Positions 25,636 to 38,011 of a DNA stretch of 64,000 nt are shown here, in pieces. The translations under genes were made by a program, and so were the position numbers. The notes beneath the pieces are model-generated. The model made no database searches. It was given only the letters and a program-made list of their open reading frames with translations, and was not told the origin of the DNA. Location: contig NC_081414.1 in the NCBI RefSeq assembly GCF_030272615.1, positions 231,385,733 to 231,449,732 of the forward strand, written 5' to 3'. This DNA comes from Cryptomeria japonica. Lineage: Eukaryota; Streptophyta; Pinopsida; Cupressales; Cupressaceae. Position 1 is the stretch's first letter; every line of letters starts with the position of its first letter.

Positions 25636-27143
25636 TGTTGGCATATGTGCAGAGTTTGATGACATGATGGGATTGTATGATGTCATTGATGTCAATATGT
25701 TGAAGTATGAACCGATATATTGAAGTAAGCAAACTAGCAAGAGAACCGGTATGATGGTATGAAGTGAACCGGTATGATGGTATGAACCGGTATATGTGAA
25801 AAGGTGAACCAATATGTTGGAATGTGAACCGGTATATACAAAGTTTGTATCCAGGTTTCATTTGATATGACTACCGGTTGGTAGTCTCAGCTTCAGGGTT
25901 TCTGGTTGATCCATTCCAAGTCTGTGTGATTCGACCGACGACATCCTATGATGAGTTAGCATTGAAATGAAAATTAGATCATGTTGCCATGTCAGCCTTG
26001 TGCGCATGAAGAATTTCCTTGAGGATCTTGCATGAAGAAGATTGATTCTATCTACCTCGGGAATGTGCAAAATCTTAGTAAATGGTGGAGAACGCATGAT
26101 GGGTTATCAACTTCCAGAAGCGGTAAAGAACGAACAATGCAAAATGTCTTGAGATTTGTTCAAGATTGTTTTACCCTATGTAATGTGTTTAAATGGCCAA
26201 GATTGGACCGACTGTATTGTTAACCTAGATGCTTAGGGTTTTAGGTTTTTGCCACCGACCTAATTGTTGTCTATAAGGTCGATGATGATTCTCATTTGAA
26301 GTTGTTGGCAAATGAATGTGTGTGAAGTGATTCTTGCTAGACCGGAGCAATGAGTAGAGATCTGCAGAGTGTGATTGCATATATAAAGGAACTGAAGCGG
26401 ATCTGCCTTGGCATTAAGTGTTGTTATCAGATCAGTGTATTACCTGTTGACTTCTAACCATGTCAGCAGATGGAAAATCCCTTTACCGGGTAGCTTTAAC
26501 AGGCTTTTTGTAAATCCTTTAACAGGGTGACTCAAAATCATTGAGTTCTTTAAATCCTCTTACAAGGTAACCTTTAACAGGGTTTTAATCTCTAACCGAG
26601 TATTTAGCCTCTAACCAGGTATTTAGCCATCCCTTAACCGGGTGATCCCTAGCAGGATCGGTTCCTAGCAGAACCTGTTGTAAAGTCTTTAACCGGACTA
26701 GGCTCCTAACAGAGCGAACTTCAGAAGAGTTCAAGAACAACTTGTGGGTATTCATCCCCACCGTGGTTTTTTCTAGTTGGGTTTCCACGTGAAAAATCAG
26801 TGTGTTATGTGTGATGCTTTTTCATGTGATGTTTTAGTATTTTCTGTTAAGCGGTAATGCAAGCTGATCCAATGGTCATTGTATTTCTGATGTTTTACTT
26901 GCTTAAGAATATGGGTGAAGTTGAGATGAGATGTTAGGTCTGAAGATGATCTAGATGAACCGGTTTATGTCTTTCACAGTCATACTGTGTTTTACCGGTA
27001 GTGCCTTGATTTAGATCAGTGATATTGTTTGCCACTTAGTGCAGTCTTTGCAGTTTAAATTATTTAAGAAGTTTTTGTCCATACTGATTCACCCCCCTGC
27101 TCTCAGTATCTGTTGGCTATTTACTGTTCATCATTATTCATCA
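25636..27143 (+). repeat. C2 5' LTR
   Basis: TGTTGGCATATGTGCAG ... TTCATCATTATTCATCA. It contains clusters of ACCGGT-type motifs (25745-25830), a run of 'taacagggt / accgggt' motifs (26480-26700), and near its end the block ACTGATTCACCCCCCTGC, which also occurs in C3 and D. Confidence 0.9.
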
Positions 27144-27145
27144 AT

Positions 27146-27157
27146 TGGTATTAGAGC
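27146..27157 (+). other. C2 primer binding site
   Basis: TGGTATTAGAGC lies two bases after the 5' LTR. It matches the initiator Met tRNA site TGGTATCAGAGC with one C-to-T change. Confidence 0.85.
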
Positions 27158-27214
27158 GTCCTCCAGGTCCTCTGTGTTATAAGCTTAACCACTTGAGGAA
27201 AAGATCCTATTCTA

Positions 27215-28276
27215 ATGATGAAGAGGGAAGGTCCTAAGTTCAACAGAGATACCTTTAAGATATGGAAGGACAAAATGAAGATATACATTAAAAGCATGGG
27301 TGCTCAACACTGGAACTATGTTGAGAATACTTATGTTGTCCCTACCGATACTCTCACCGATGATCAAAGAAGAGAAATTCAGGAGAATGGGCAAATCATG
27401 GAAGCTATTATCAGCAGTCTATCTGATATTGAGTTTATAGATGATCAAGACAAAGATAATCCCAAAGATGTATGGGATACTCTGGAGTCTATCTATGGTG
27501 GTGATGAGCATGTGAAGCAAGCTAAGGAAGAGAGCCTTAGGGGAAAATTTGAAGACATGCAGATGGTTGAAGGAGAGACCATTCAACAATATGGGATAAG
27601 GATTAAAATTGTTGTTGGAGACATCAAGAGTGCAAGAGGTACAATGGATGATTCCACCATTGTTAGCAAAGTTTTGAGATCCTTATTACCAGTCTATACA
27701 ATAAGGGTTGGCACTATTCAGGAGTTGAGATCTATTGACAAGACAAAGGTATCCCTAGATTCCATCATTGATAAGCTGACCACATATGAGCTAAACAGTT
27801 ATGATGGCAGTGTTCAGAAGACTGAATCGGTCTTTAGAGCATCTGCTGCACTATCTAGAAAAGGAAAAGAGGTTGGTACCAGCTGTGAACCCAGACAAAG
27901 CAGAGATATGGATGATCAGGAGATCGTGATGGAATTTGAAGCTCTTATGGCCAAGAGACTTCCTAAGGGAACTGGAAAATATAGAGGTAAGCTCCCTTTG
28001 AAATGTTTTTCTTGCAATAGGATAGGACACATTGTTGTCAACTGTCCCAACAGTGATAATAAGAACAAACCGGGGAAGTTTAAAAAGTTCAAAGGAGGAA
28101 ATAGGAGAAACTATCTTGTTGCAGTCGATGAAGGTGTCATTGATGATGAATTAGAAGATGAAGAAAGTGAAGACATAGTGTTTGTAGCTGTTAAGGAAGA
28201 TGTGTCAGACAAGAAGGCTCCTGTCTCCCACTTTGATAATTCTAATGAGTGGATGTTCTCACGACATGATTGGTGA
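27215..28276 (+). CDS. C2 gag polyprotein (353 aa)
   Basis: An open frame from an ATG 58 bp after the primer site. The N-terminal two thirds is a Copia-type gag (UBN2-like), with the WNYVENTY and VWDTLESIYGGD segments expected of the family. A single CCHC zinc knuckle CFSCNRIGHIVVNC lies at about residues 267-280, followed by an acidic linker. The frame ends at 28276 just where the protease should begin. A short deletion at the active site throws the reading frame, so the normal gag-pol continuation is lost. Confidence 0.88.
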   Translation: MMKREGPKFNRDTFKIWKDKMKIYIKSMGAQHWNYVENTYVVPTDTLTDDQRREIQENGQIMEAIISSLSDIEFIDDQDKDNPKDVWDTLESIYGGDEHVKQAKEESLRGKFEDMQMVEGETIQQYGIRIKIVVGDIKSARGTMDDSTIVSKVLRSLLPVYTIRVGTIQELRSIDKTKVSLDSIIDKLTTYELNSYDGSVQKTESVFRASAALSRKGKEVGTSCEPRQSRDMDDQEIVMEFEALMAKRLPKGTGKYRGKLPLKCFSCNRIGHIVVNCPNSDNKNKPGKFKKFKGGNRRNYLVAVDEGVIDDELEDEESEDIVFVAVKEDVSDKKAPVSHFDNSNEWMFSRHDW

Positions 28277-31200
28277 CGAGAGAAAGTTTCTATCTCTGGA
28301 AGAGTATGATGGAGGTGTACTCCGATTTGGTAATGATGCACCATGTATGGTAAAAAGAAAAGGGTCCATCTCTCTAAATGGAAAAAGCAGTGCTGATAAT
28401 GTGTATTGGGTAGAAGGTCTTAGGCATAACCTTCCAAGTGTTTCCCAACTAAATGATAAAGGGCTCACTTTGGAATTCAAGGATGGAGTATGCAAAATAA
28501 AAGGAAAGAGTGGTGAACTGATGGCCATCAGTATGCAGACCAGAGGTAACTTATTTCAGTTAAATACAAATATCAGTAAATGTCTAATGGCTAAGTTTGA
28601 TGAAAATTGGATATGGCATAGGAGACTCTGCCATGTAAATTTTGATAATATTGTGAAGGCCAGTAAGATCAAGGAAGTTAGAGGATTGCATGTGCTAAAC
28701 AAACCAGAGAATCCTTTGTGCAGAGAATGTCAACTAGGGAAAATGTCTTCCTCAACCTTCAAAGGTAAATCTTTCACAGCAGATAATTTACTTGATCTTG
28801 TACATACTGATTTGTGTGGTCCTATGAAAACTAGGAGTGTTCAGGGAGATAGGTACTTTATGATTCTTACTGATGATTTCTCTAGAATGATGTGGGTCAC
28901 ATTCTTGAAATACAAGTCTGAAGCTTTTGGAAAGTTTAAAGCCTTCAGAGAACTAGTTGAAAAGGAAAGTGGTAAGAGGATTAAATGCCTTAGAACCGAC
29001 CAAGGAGGAGAGTTCATTTCTGGAGAATTCAATAAGTATTGTGAAGAGAACGACAACAAGAGGCAACCATCTGCCCCCCGGACTCCACAACAGAATGGCC
29101 TAGCAGAAAGGAACAACCGGACTGTAGTTGAAGTAGCCATAACGATGTTGATTCAAGGGAAGGTTGCTCACACTTTTTGGAGAGAAGCGATGAGCACTGC
29201 AATCTACATTATGAACTAGGTACTCATCAAGAAAGGTAAGGATAAAACTCCTTATGAGTATTGGACCGGTAAGACTCTAGTAGTAAGCTACTTTAGAGTG
29301 TTTGGTAGCAAGTGTTATATCAAGAGATGTGAATACTAGAGAAAGTTTGATGCAAAATGTGATGAGGGAATAATCCTAGGGTATTCCACCAAGAGAAAAG
29401 CTCTCAAATGTTTTAACAATAGGACTCAGAGAATTGTTGAAAGTATCAATGTTAGAATTGATGAGACCACTGAGAAACCTGAGGAAACCGACATTGAGCG
29501 AGCGATAGATGAACCGAGTGTAACCTTCTGGGAACCGGTTGTGAAACAACCAAGTATAAGTAACAATGCTCCTACACCAGTAGATGTTGATGTAGATGAA
29601 GATGAAGATGAGGATGAAGAGGAAAAGCAAGAGGAATCAGTTAAGATCATTCCTAGGCATGTAAAGTTGCATCATGATCCAAAGCAGATCATAGGGGATA
29701 AGGATGCAAGAATACTTACAAGAAGAAAGGTCAGAGAGAATTCTTGCATGATTTTTGAATTTGATCCCAAAACATTTAAAGAGGCATACAAAGATGAAGA
29801 CTGGATTAAGGCTATGGAAGAGGAACTTGACCAGATAGAAAAGAATAGTAGATGGTTTTTGGTACCCAGACCTGAGCACAAAAATGTTATTGGCACCAAA
29901 TGGGTTTTTAGAAACAAGCTGAATGAAGATGGCACAATGGTAAGAAACAAAGCAAGATTGGTATGTAAGGGGTATGCTCAAGAAGAAGGAGAAGACTATG
30001 GAGAAACCTTTGCTCCAGTAGCTAGATTGGAAGGAGTTTGAATGCTTCTTGCATATGCAGTCTTCAAGGGATTCAAAGTGTATCAGATGGGTGTAAAATC
30101 TGCATTCTCGAATGGAATACTTGAAGAGGAAGTGCATATAGAGCAACCAGATGGGTTTGCCCTATCAGAAGACAGTGATATGGTGTGTAGGCTACATAAA
30201 GCCTTGTATGGATTGAAGCAAGCACCTAGAGCATGGTATGAACGTTTACACTCCCATATTGTGAAGATTGGATTTAAAAGAACAAGTGAAGAAAACAATA
30301 TCTATCTGAAGTTAGAAGGAGATCAGATTCTAATCTGTGAAGTGTTTGTTGATGACATAATTTTTGGTGAAAATGACAAGATGAGCCATGTGTTTGCAGA
30401 TGAGATGAAAAAGGAATTTGAGATGTCACTAATCAGAGAGATTAAGTTCTTCATTGGACTACAAATTCAACAAATGAAATATGGTATCTTTATCACTCAA
30501 TCCAAGTATGTCAAAGAGGTGTTGAAGACATTTGGCATGGAAGACAACAAACTGGTTGGTACACCTATGATGACTAGTTGTAAATTGTCAAAAGAAGATG
30601 ACTCAACGTTGGTGAATGAGAAGGAATACTGGTCAATGATTGGTAAGTTGCACTATGCAGTACACAACAGACCGGACATAGCACATGCAGTGGGCATTGC
30701 TACACGTTTTCAGAAAAGTCCAAGAGAATCCCACTTGGTAGCAGTCAAGTGGATTCTTAGATATTTGAAGGGAACTATAGATTATGGATTGTGGTATCCA
30801 TACAATAATGATTTCAATCTCAAAGTATTTGCCGATACCGATTGGGCAGGTAATGTGGACGACCAAAAGAGCACAACCGGTGGTGCATTCTTTCTTGGTG
30901 GTAGACTAGTCTCATGGATGAGTAAGAAGTAGAGTTGTATCTCTCAGTCCACAACAAAAGCAGAATATGTAGAAGCATTTATGAATTGCACTCAGACAAT
31001 TTGGATGAAGCATGTATTAAGTGGTTTCGAAGTCCATGTATCTGAACTGGTGAGTATATTTTGTGACAACACAAGTGAAGTTAATATTTCCAAGAATCCG
31101 GTATTGCATGCTAGAACTAAGCTCTTCAAGCTCAAGTATCATTTCTTAAGGGAGAAAGTTTAGAACAAAGAGGTTGTATTGGAACATGTTTCTAGTAAGG

Positions 31201-31298
31201 AGCAGTTAGCATATATTTTCACCAAGCCTTTACCAAAGGCTACATTTACCTATTTAAGAGGTGAATTAGAGGTGTTGCCCCTTCAAGAGGTGAACTAA
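28251..31298 (+). pseudogene. C2 pol: protease stub, integrase, reverse transcriptase, RNase H
   Basis: One frame is followed throughout. The protease lacks its active site. A GAG-pre-integrase segment with the zinc-binding HRRLCHVNF and CRECQLGK follows at about 28620-28740. The integrase core is next (DLVHTDLCGP, TDQGGEF, TPQQNGLAERNN). An acidic linker follows, then reverse transcriptase with WVFRNKLN, VKSAFSNG and catalytic FVDD (about 30347), and RNase H with ADTDWAGN near 30834. Stops occur at 29217-29219, 29337-29339, 30039-30041, 30930-30932 and 31161-31163. The natural end is the TAA at 31296-31298. No other frameshift was noticed in these 3 kb. Confidence 0.9.
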
Positions 31299-31375
31299 AG
31301 GCATGTGCTCCACATCAGTCAGGTATTACATTGTCAAATCTTTTTAGGATTGGTGTGTTGAAGGATGCTACTCCT

Positions 31376-31546
31376 CAGGGGGAGCAACATAGTAGATCAT
31401 GGATGTTTGTGCCTCCACTTTGGCATTGTTGTCAAAGGGGGAGAAGATGTGAAGCAGAGAAGATATCTGCAGTATTGAAGACATATAATATGGAAGAAGA
31501 TGGAGAGATATCTTTGTGTATTGCCATCAATGCAAAAGGGGGAGAT
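31376..31546 (+). repeat. C2 polypurine tract array
   Basis: Three GGGGGAG tracts are spread over 170 bp: CAGGGGGAG at 31376, CAAAGGGGGAGA at 31433, and AAAAGGGGGAGAT at 31534, the last abutting the 3' LTR. Only the last can prime at the correct LTR edge. Multiple tracts are characteristic of Sireviruses. Confidence 0.85.
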
Positions 31547-33023
31547 TGTTGGCATATGTGCAGAGTTTGATGACATGATGGGATTGTATGTTGTCATTGA
31601 TGTCAATATGTTGAAGTATGAACTAGTATATTGAAGTAAGCAAACTGGCAAGAGAACCGATATGATGGTATGAACCGATATATGCGAAAAGGTGAACCGG
31701 TATATACAAAGTTTGTATCGGGGTTTCATTTGATATGACTATCGGTTGGTAGTCTCAACTTTAGGGTTTTTGGTTGATGCATTCCAAGTCTGCGTGATTT
31801 GACCGACGACATCCTGTGATGAGTTAGCATTGAAATGAAGATTAGATCGTGTTGCCACGTCAGCCTTGTGCGCTTGAAGAATTTCCTTGAGGATCTTGCA
31901 TGAACAATATTGATTCTATCTACCTTGGGAATGTGCAAAATCTTATTAAATGGTGGAGAACGCGTGATGGGTTATCAGCTTCCAGAAGCAGTAAAGAACG
32001 AATGATGCAGAATGTCTTGAGATTTGTTCAAGATTGTTTTACCCTATGTAATGTGTTTAAACGGCCAAGATTGGACCGACTGTATTGTTAACCTAGATGC
32101 TTAGGGTTTTAGGTTTTTGCCACCAACCTAATTGTTGTCTATAAGGTCGATGATGATTCTCATTTGAAGTTATTGGCAAATGAATGTGTGTGAAGTGATT
32201 CTTGCCAGACCGGAGCAGTGAGTAGAGATCTATAGAGTGTGATTGCAGATGTAAAGGAACTGAAGTAGATCTGCCTTGGCATTAAGTGTTGTTATCAAAT
32301 TAGTGTATTACCTGTTGACTTCTAACTATTTCAACAGATGGAAAATCCCTTTATCGGGTAGATTTAACAGGCTTTTTGTAAATCCTTTAACAGGGTGACT
32401 CAAAATCATTGAGTTTTTAAAATCCTCTTACAAGGTAACCTTTAACAGGGTTTTAACCTCTAACCGGGCATTTAACCATCCCTTAACCAGGTGATCCCTA
32501 GCAGGATTGGTTCCTAGCAGAACCTGTTGTAAAGTCTTTAACCGGACTAGGCTCCTAACAGAGCGAACTTCAGAAGAGTTCAAGAACAACTTGTGGGTAT
32601 TCATCCCCACCGTGGTTTTTCCCAGTTGGGTTTCCACGTGAAAAATTAGTGTGTTATGTGTGATGCTTTTTCATGTGATTTTTTAGTATTTTCTGTTAAG
32701 AGGTAATGCAAGCTGATCCAATGGTCAGTGTATTTCTGATGTTTTACTTGCTTAAGCATATGGGTGAAGTTAAGATGAGATGTTAGGTCTGAAGATGATC
32801 TAGATGAACCGGTTTATGTCTTTCACAGTCATACTGTGTTTTACCGATAGTGCCTTGATTTAGATCGGTGATACTGTTTGTCAGTTAGTGCAATCTTTGC
32901 AGTTTAAATTGTTTAAGAAGTTTTTGTCCATACCGATTCACCCCCCCCCCTCCCCCCTGCCCACCACCTCTCTCAGTATCTATTGGGTATTTACTATTCA
33001 TCATTATTCATCATTATTCATCA
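31547..33023 (+). repeat. C2 3' LTR
   Basis: Starts TGTTGGCATATGTGCAG. It ends with TTCATCA after an extra TCATTATTCA repeat unit and an expanded C-rich run (about 32941-32960). It matches 25636-27143 with scattered, mostly transition, differences and a few short deletions in the ACCGGT region. Confidence 0.9.
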
Positions 33024-33028
33024 TTTGA

Positions 33029-33802
33029 CACTCAAAATGAACTTCATATCATTTCTTTGTCTTTGAAAAAGCACACTTCATAATGAGTTGGGTTATGAAA
33101 ACCTCAATAGTTTTTTCCTTCTAAACTTTCTTAGAAAGATAAGTAGTCGGGCCCTAGCTTGGTTAGTAAACTATGTCAGAATCCGACACTAATTTTAGAA
33201 CTTACCAACAAGGTCAAAAAGACTTAAGACTTAGTGAAGTTTGAACATGACCAAGACCAAATATTAGTTTGAGATGATGTGGTAGGCCTTGACAAAACTT
33301 TTAAAACTGAAAGGATTGGAGAATTACAAATAAAGTTTGAAGCAAACATTTATCAAAATATTAAACTAAGTACAAAGATACATTTTGAAGTCCAATAGGA
33401 ATTTTGAAACAAAAGACAAAGACTAACCTTCTCAAGTATTCCAAATTGAGGTACAACTTGGTTAAGTTCAAGAAGGATTGTCGAACTTTAGAAACCATTA
33501 GTAACCACAAATAAAACCTGACAAACTCACAAAAATGACTAGGTATCAAGATTTTTAATGATAAAGTATGTGTTTATTTACACATCAAAAGTATGAATTC
33601 TTGGCCTCGAACCTGAAACAAAAAGTAACACTTAAATTTTAATTGTGGGGAAAATTCAAGGCAACACTATTACAATAATTTAATATTTAGTCTCTCTTCT
33701 ATTTTTTATTTTTAAAATCATCATTTTCTATCTATGATAGAGATCTTAGTTTAAAAAATGTTTACTAGGTAAGTGCCACCTAAACTTAGACAAAATTAAG
33801 AT
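33029..33802. other. Remnant of the older insertion target between C2 and C3
   Basis: About 770 bp between C2's TTTGA and C3's ATGTA duplications. It is AT-rich. The small minus-strand frame 33361-33549 has no recognisable content. I see no gene or repeat partner here. Confidence 0.5.
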
Positions 33803-33807
33803 ATGTA

Positions 33808-35125
33808 TGTTAGAGATTGTTGGGAAGTTTGCTGGAATAGTGTGTTATCATTAATGTAAACATATTCTTTTGTGTATTTCAGTGTTGCAGTTAGGTTGAA
33901 TGAGTTGGTTGAGCTTGTGTGTTGCAGATGACCTGATGCGGTTTAATGGGTTTTGAGATACTTATCTCTAGTTGATTCAACAGACATTTCAAAGGTCTGC
34001 ATATTGATTTGATCGAGTTACGAGGTCCGGTATTGAGGATGTTATTTAGTTGTTCGTGTTATTTGGTATTTTGGTTTGTGCTTCATATTGCTATAGAATT
34101 GTAATATCTTTAGTTGTGGATGGGTGGGATGTATTTTGGACGTTGATTTGTGTCCTCAATTCAATTGGTTCATGATTTGGAAATCCACAAGCGAATCCTT
34201 TAGGATGATAGTCAGTTATGTTGATGTTCTTGAGCTTCGATAGAGAGATGATGATGATTCTAGTAATCCCAGTTGTTTTGGTGTAATTCATATTGCTTTT
34301 TGAATGTTTCTAGACCATGTTCTATGTGTATTGGCGGTCCGCATTGATTATTGTGTGTTATATTAAAGATTTTTTCTTTATCGGTGATGTTCTTCGTGTT
34401 ATGTGACATTCTTGGTGATTGTAGCGTGTTTGTGGTGGTTGTTTAGGTCCAGACAAAATCTTAGCCGACATTGTTTTGGTCGGCATGCATTGTTATAGTG
34501 TGTGTAATTATATTTTTGTAATATGTAGCGTATGTTGAGCCGACCTCTATTTCATAGGTTGATGACTCGTATAAATGAATGTAATAATCATTGAGAGGAA
34601 TCATGCTATGTGTGAATATTGTATTAATCATTTAGTAGTAGGGAAGTTGTGTGAAGAAGTGTGTTGCAGAGAAGATTTGATAGTGAGCTTAACCGAAATC
34701 GTACTTAGGCATGTTGAGATGCTATTTCATTAGTTCATGATTCTCCAGATGTAATCTGAATGTTTTTGTAAGTTAGAGAGACTTCCTGTAAGGCAGTGAC
34801 CCTTCCCTAAGGGTTGTAGCCCTTCTGGGTTTCTTGTTTGAGCAGTGAGCTCTAGGAAATGTGCCTAAATGCATGTGCATTCCCCATTGTAATATTTCAC
34901 TTACTCCTAACAGGGTATTATCTCATTGTGGGTAGATTCCCACTGTGGTTGTTTCCTTAACCGGGTTTTCCATGTCAAAATTTTTGGTGTTATGTGTGTT
35001 ATTGATGTGGTGTTGTTTCGTGCTTTAAACTGTTAATTATCATATCTGATTTGTGGTTTAATTTCAATAAGTTTTTGGGCAAACTGATTCACCCTCCCTC
35101 TCAGTTTGCTGCATTGTTGCTAGCA
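33808..35125 (+). repeat. C3 5' LTR
   Basis: TGTTAGAGATTGTTGGG ... TTGCTAGCA. It shares with C2 and D a CACTGTGG / ACCGGGTTTTCC block (about 34950-34970) and a terminal ACTGATTCACC...CTCTCAG block (35084-35104). Gypsy G follows almost immediately. The exact junction is uncertain by a few bases. Confidence 0.8.
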
Positions 35126-35127
35126 AT

Positions 35128-35861
35128 TGTCATCCTCGGTCATTGCGCAATCTTGCATCAACCAAAAATATATTTTCTTTTCAGTGTTGTTTATGTGTTA
35201 CTTCTGGAATTCTCCGGTAGTTGTTTATTTTCCATTGCGGATCAGATTCTTGGCTTCTAGACATGTTCTTATTCCTTGTTCTAGATTTCTAGTTCATTTA
35301 GACACTTTTCTGGCAAGTTATTGCTTTTGGATTGGTTGTTTCTTGGTTCCAGAGGAGTTTTGAGCTTAACCGCTAGTTGGAGATTTCTTCTCTTGCAGAG
35401 CAATTTCTCAACTTGTGGATCTAATTGGCATCATGTACGATGTTCCTAAGCCCTTGGTTGACCATCCTTGGTGATCTGCACTTTGTTATTGTCTTTGGTG
35501 GAGTTGATCTTTAGGATTTGGGCCCAACCTATCTTACATGTTTCATTTGCTTGTCTTTGGAGAATGCGATCTTTTGTGGTCGACTCAGACGTGTTTTGGA
35601 TGTTATTTATATTGTTGTAATTGATCCTTAGGGGAGGGTAGCAAAATATGGTATGAAGATGAATTCATGTTATATAATTTGGATACCTCTTGGGGGTCTG
35701 GATGGTTTGTAATCTGGAATGTAAGTTGTTCTAGGCCTGTTAGCTTGTATGTACACCAGAAGTTGTCGGTTAATTTATAATGAATCTATGATGTTGCAAA
35801 CATTTGAATCAACATTTTATCTATGTTTTGTTGTTGCTTCCATTGCGTTACTCTTTCTACA
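35128..35861 (+). repeat. G 5' LTR
   Basis: Pairs with the right copy from CATCC at 35131 to GTTACTCTTTCTACA at 35861. The first few bases differ from the right copy, which starts TGATGCAGGAGCATCC, so the 5' edge may be eroded. A TGGTATCAAAATTGG segment at 35917 is primer-site-like but lies about 55 bp from the LTR end. Confidence 0.7.
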
Positions 35862-36075
35862 TGATCTGGACTTTAATCTTTGAGGACCCTCTATATATTG
35901 ACTGCAAAAAAGTGGTATCAAAATTGGTTGCAAACCTTGAGGCATTCCTTTGGGTAAACAGATCGACGATTTGAGGTAGGCTGCAAGTGTTTTCAATAGA
36001 TCGTCGATGGAGAGGCAATTGAAACTTGTAGTTAGATTGTCGAGTTGAGGTCGTTGCACTGGAGCAAAGGAGGAG

Positions 36076-37623
36076 ATGCTGCTAAGAAGGATGAACACTC
36101 GAAGGGTAGAGAAGATGATGGAGGATTTTAGGAATGAGATGAGTAATGAGATCCGAAATGCATTGGTTGGTTTGTGGAGGAATCTAGAATTGAAAGATGA
36201 GTATGAAGAGGCTAGAGATGAACTTGAGATCGAAGAGGCTGAAGCACCAGAAGATGAAAGGGAAGAATGATTCCTTAGAGCAGTGTCACAAGTGAGTAAG
36301 GTTCATAAGGTGGAGGTTTCTATCTTTTCAGGTATGTCGAATCTGAAAGACTTGATATATTAGACTGGAGAATAGGAGAACTACTTTGAATTTGAGGATT
36401 TTAGAGATCCATAGAGGGTTAGATTAGCACAAACTAAATTAAAAGAGAATGTTTCTTTATGGTGGAAAGAGATGTAGAGAGATAGAGTAGAGAATGGTGA
36501 GATGAAAATCACCCGGTGGAGACACATGGTTGCAAGATTGAAGGCTAAATTCATTCCGGGAGACTATGAGTTGTAATTCTTTAAGAAGTTGCAGAACTTG
36601 AAGAATAGGAACATGAGTGTGAAAGAGTATACTAAGAAATTCTACAAGGTGATGATTAGATCTAGACATAGAGAGATGGACAGAGAGAAGGTGGCTAGAT
36701 CCATAAATGGACTTGGATTTAACATTCAAGATGAGATGAGTATGCTGAAGATTTCTACATTGGATGAGACTTACCATTATGCTTTGAAGGTTGAAGACAA
36801 AGTGAAAAGAAGACAACAAAATAACCTTAAGGGAAGAGCGAGATAAGAAGTGAATATAGGGCAGATGAGTGGCAGTATGGAAAAGCAGACTACTGAAGAT
36901 GAGTCAAGATCTAAATGGAGCAAAGAACCAGATCAAAAGATACAAAGAAAAGGGAATGGAAGTAGCAGCAGGGAATTCATGGGCAAATGCTTCAAGTGTT
37001 GGGAAACCATACACAATTCTTATGAGTGTTCCTTAAGGACTGATAAAGGAATGGCAAGGAATTTCATAGCATGTGAGGAACTAGATGCCGGAGCTGCAAA
37101 TGAGAACATGATAGCACTGAAGCAGGGAGAATCCCTTATGTTTAGAAGAGTCTTAGTGGACTAGAGAAAAGAAGAAACCGAACCTATAGAAACAAAGGAT
37201 ATTTTCCAGACCGTATCTAAATTAGGTGGTAAGTGCTATAAGGTTATTGTGGATACTGGAAGTATTGAAAATTTGATATCAGAGGAGATGGTAGAGAAGC
37301 TTGGTTTGAAGAGGCTTGAGCATCCTTGTCCTTACAAGGTGAGTTGGTTAAAAGATGATCATGTGGTAGAGGTGAGAGAGCAGTTCTTGGTGAATTCTAA
37401 TATTGGACCTTTCAAAGATGAAGTCTTGTGTGATGTTGTGTTTAGGAGCGCTTGTCATGTTTTTCTAGGTAGACCTTGGCAGTATGATAGAGGAGCTCTT
37501 TATGATTATAGAAGAAACTTGATCACTATTGAGAAGGATGGCCATAAGTTTACTTTGGCTTATTTGAAGGAGAAAGAGAAAGGAAGTGAAGAACTTGAGT
37601 CTTGTGAAGAGTTGCAATGCTGA
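36076..37623 (+). pseudogene. G gag and aspartic protease
   Basis: All pieces lie in one frame (36076-36270, 36589-36846, 36850-37164, 37249-37623), separated only by about eight nonsense codons. Gag is of the Gypsy retrotrans_gag type (LAQTKLKENVSLWWKEM region near 36430, then MSVKEYTKKFYKV). It is followed by a zinc knuckle CFKCWETIHNSYEC near 36990. The protease keeps D-T-G (VIVDTGSIENLIS, about 37240-37280) and the FLGRPWQYDR segment. A Lys/Glu-rich frame at 37664-37972 follows in a different frame and has no recognisable domain. Confidence 0.8.
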
Positions 37624-38011
37624 GAAGAAAGATGTATAAGTTATACCGGATGATGGCATCGATTTGAAGAAGGATCTTGTGGATGGGTCTGTTAACAAGA
37701 TGGTACCAGATGGCAGTGAAGTTAGAGATGTGGTGATAGATAAGATGAGTTCTAGTGGAAGGAATAGACCATATTTGTGGAAGAAAGAGGGTGGTAATAA
37801 GAGACGATGTCAATCTATGAAGCAAGGAAAAAGGGAAGAAGAGGAAAAGAAGTTTGGGAATTCAGCTGAGTTACTGGAAGGGGTAAAGAAGAAGAACTTT
37901 GCAAACAAAGAAGACATTTGGATTAGAAATGAGCATGGGTTCTATATTACGAATCCTTTTCGATGTTCATGAGTTGCCTCTCATGGAACATCTTTTTCCA
38001 TTTGGGGTGTT

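Larger units (their letters stand above)
25636..33023 (+). mobile_element. C2: Ty1/Copia (Sirevirus-like) retrotransposon, 7.39 kb, TSD TTTGA
   Basis: LTRs 25636-27143 and 31547-33023 flank a plus-strand gag-pol in Copia order. The exact 5-bp TTTGA occurs at 25631-25635 and 33024-33028. A Met-tRNA-type primer site and repeated GGGGGAG polypurine tracts are present. The pol frame is open over 3 kb except for five nonsense codons, plus one short deletion at the protease active site. It looks younger than A or B. The repeated polypurine tracts are a published feature of Sireviruses, hence that assignment. Confidence 0.93.

Noticed and set aside
29637-30146. Open frames of 166-169 codons on the minus strand of C2 pol
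   Set aside because: They are exact shadows of the plus-strand integrase linker and reverse transcriptase frame, which has clear family motifs.
32941-32972. C-rich run as a structural or regulatory element
   Set aside because: It is an expansion of the CACCCCCC block common to these LTR ends and may include sequencing slippage.
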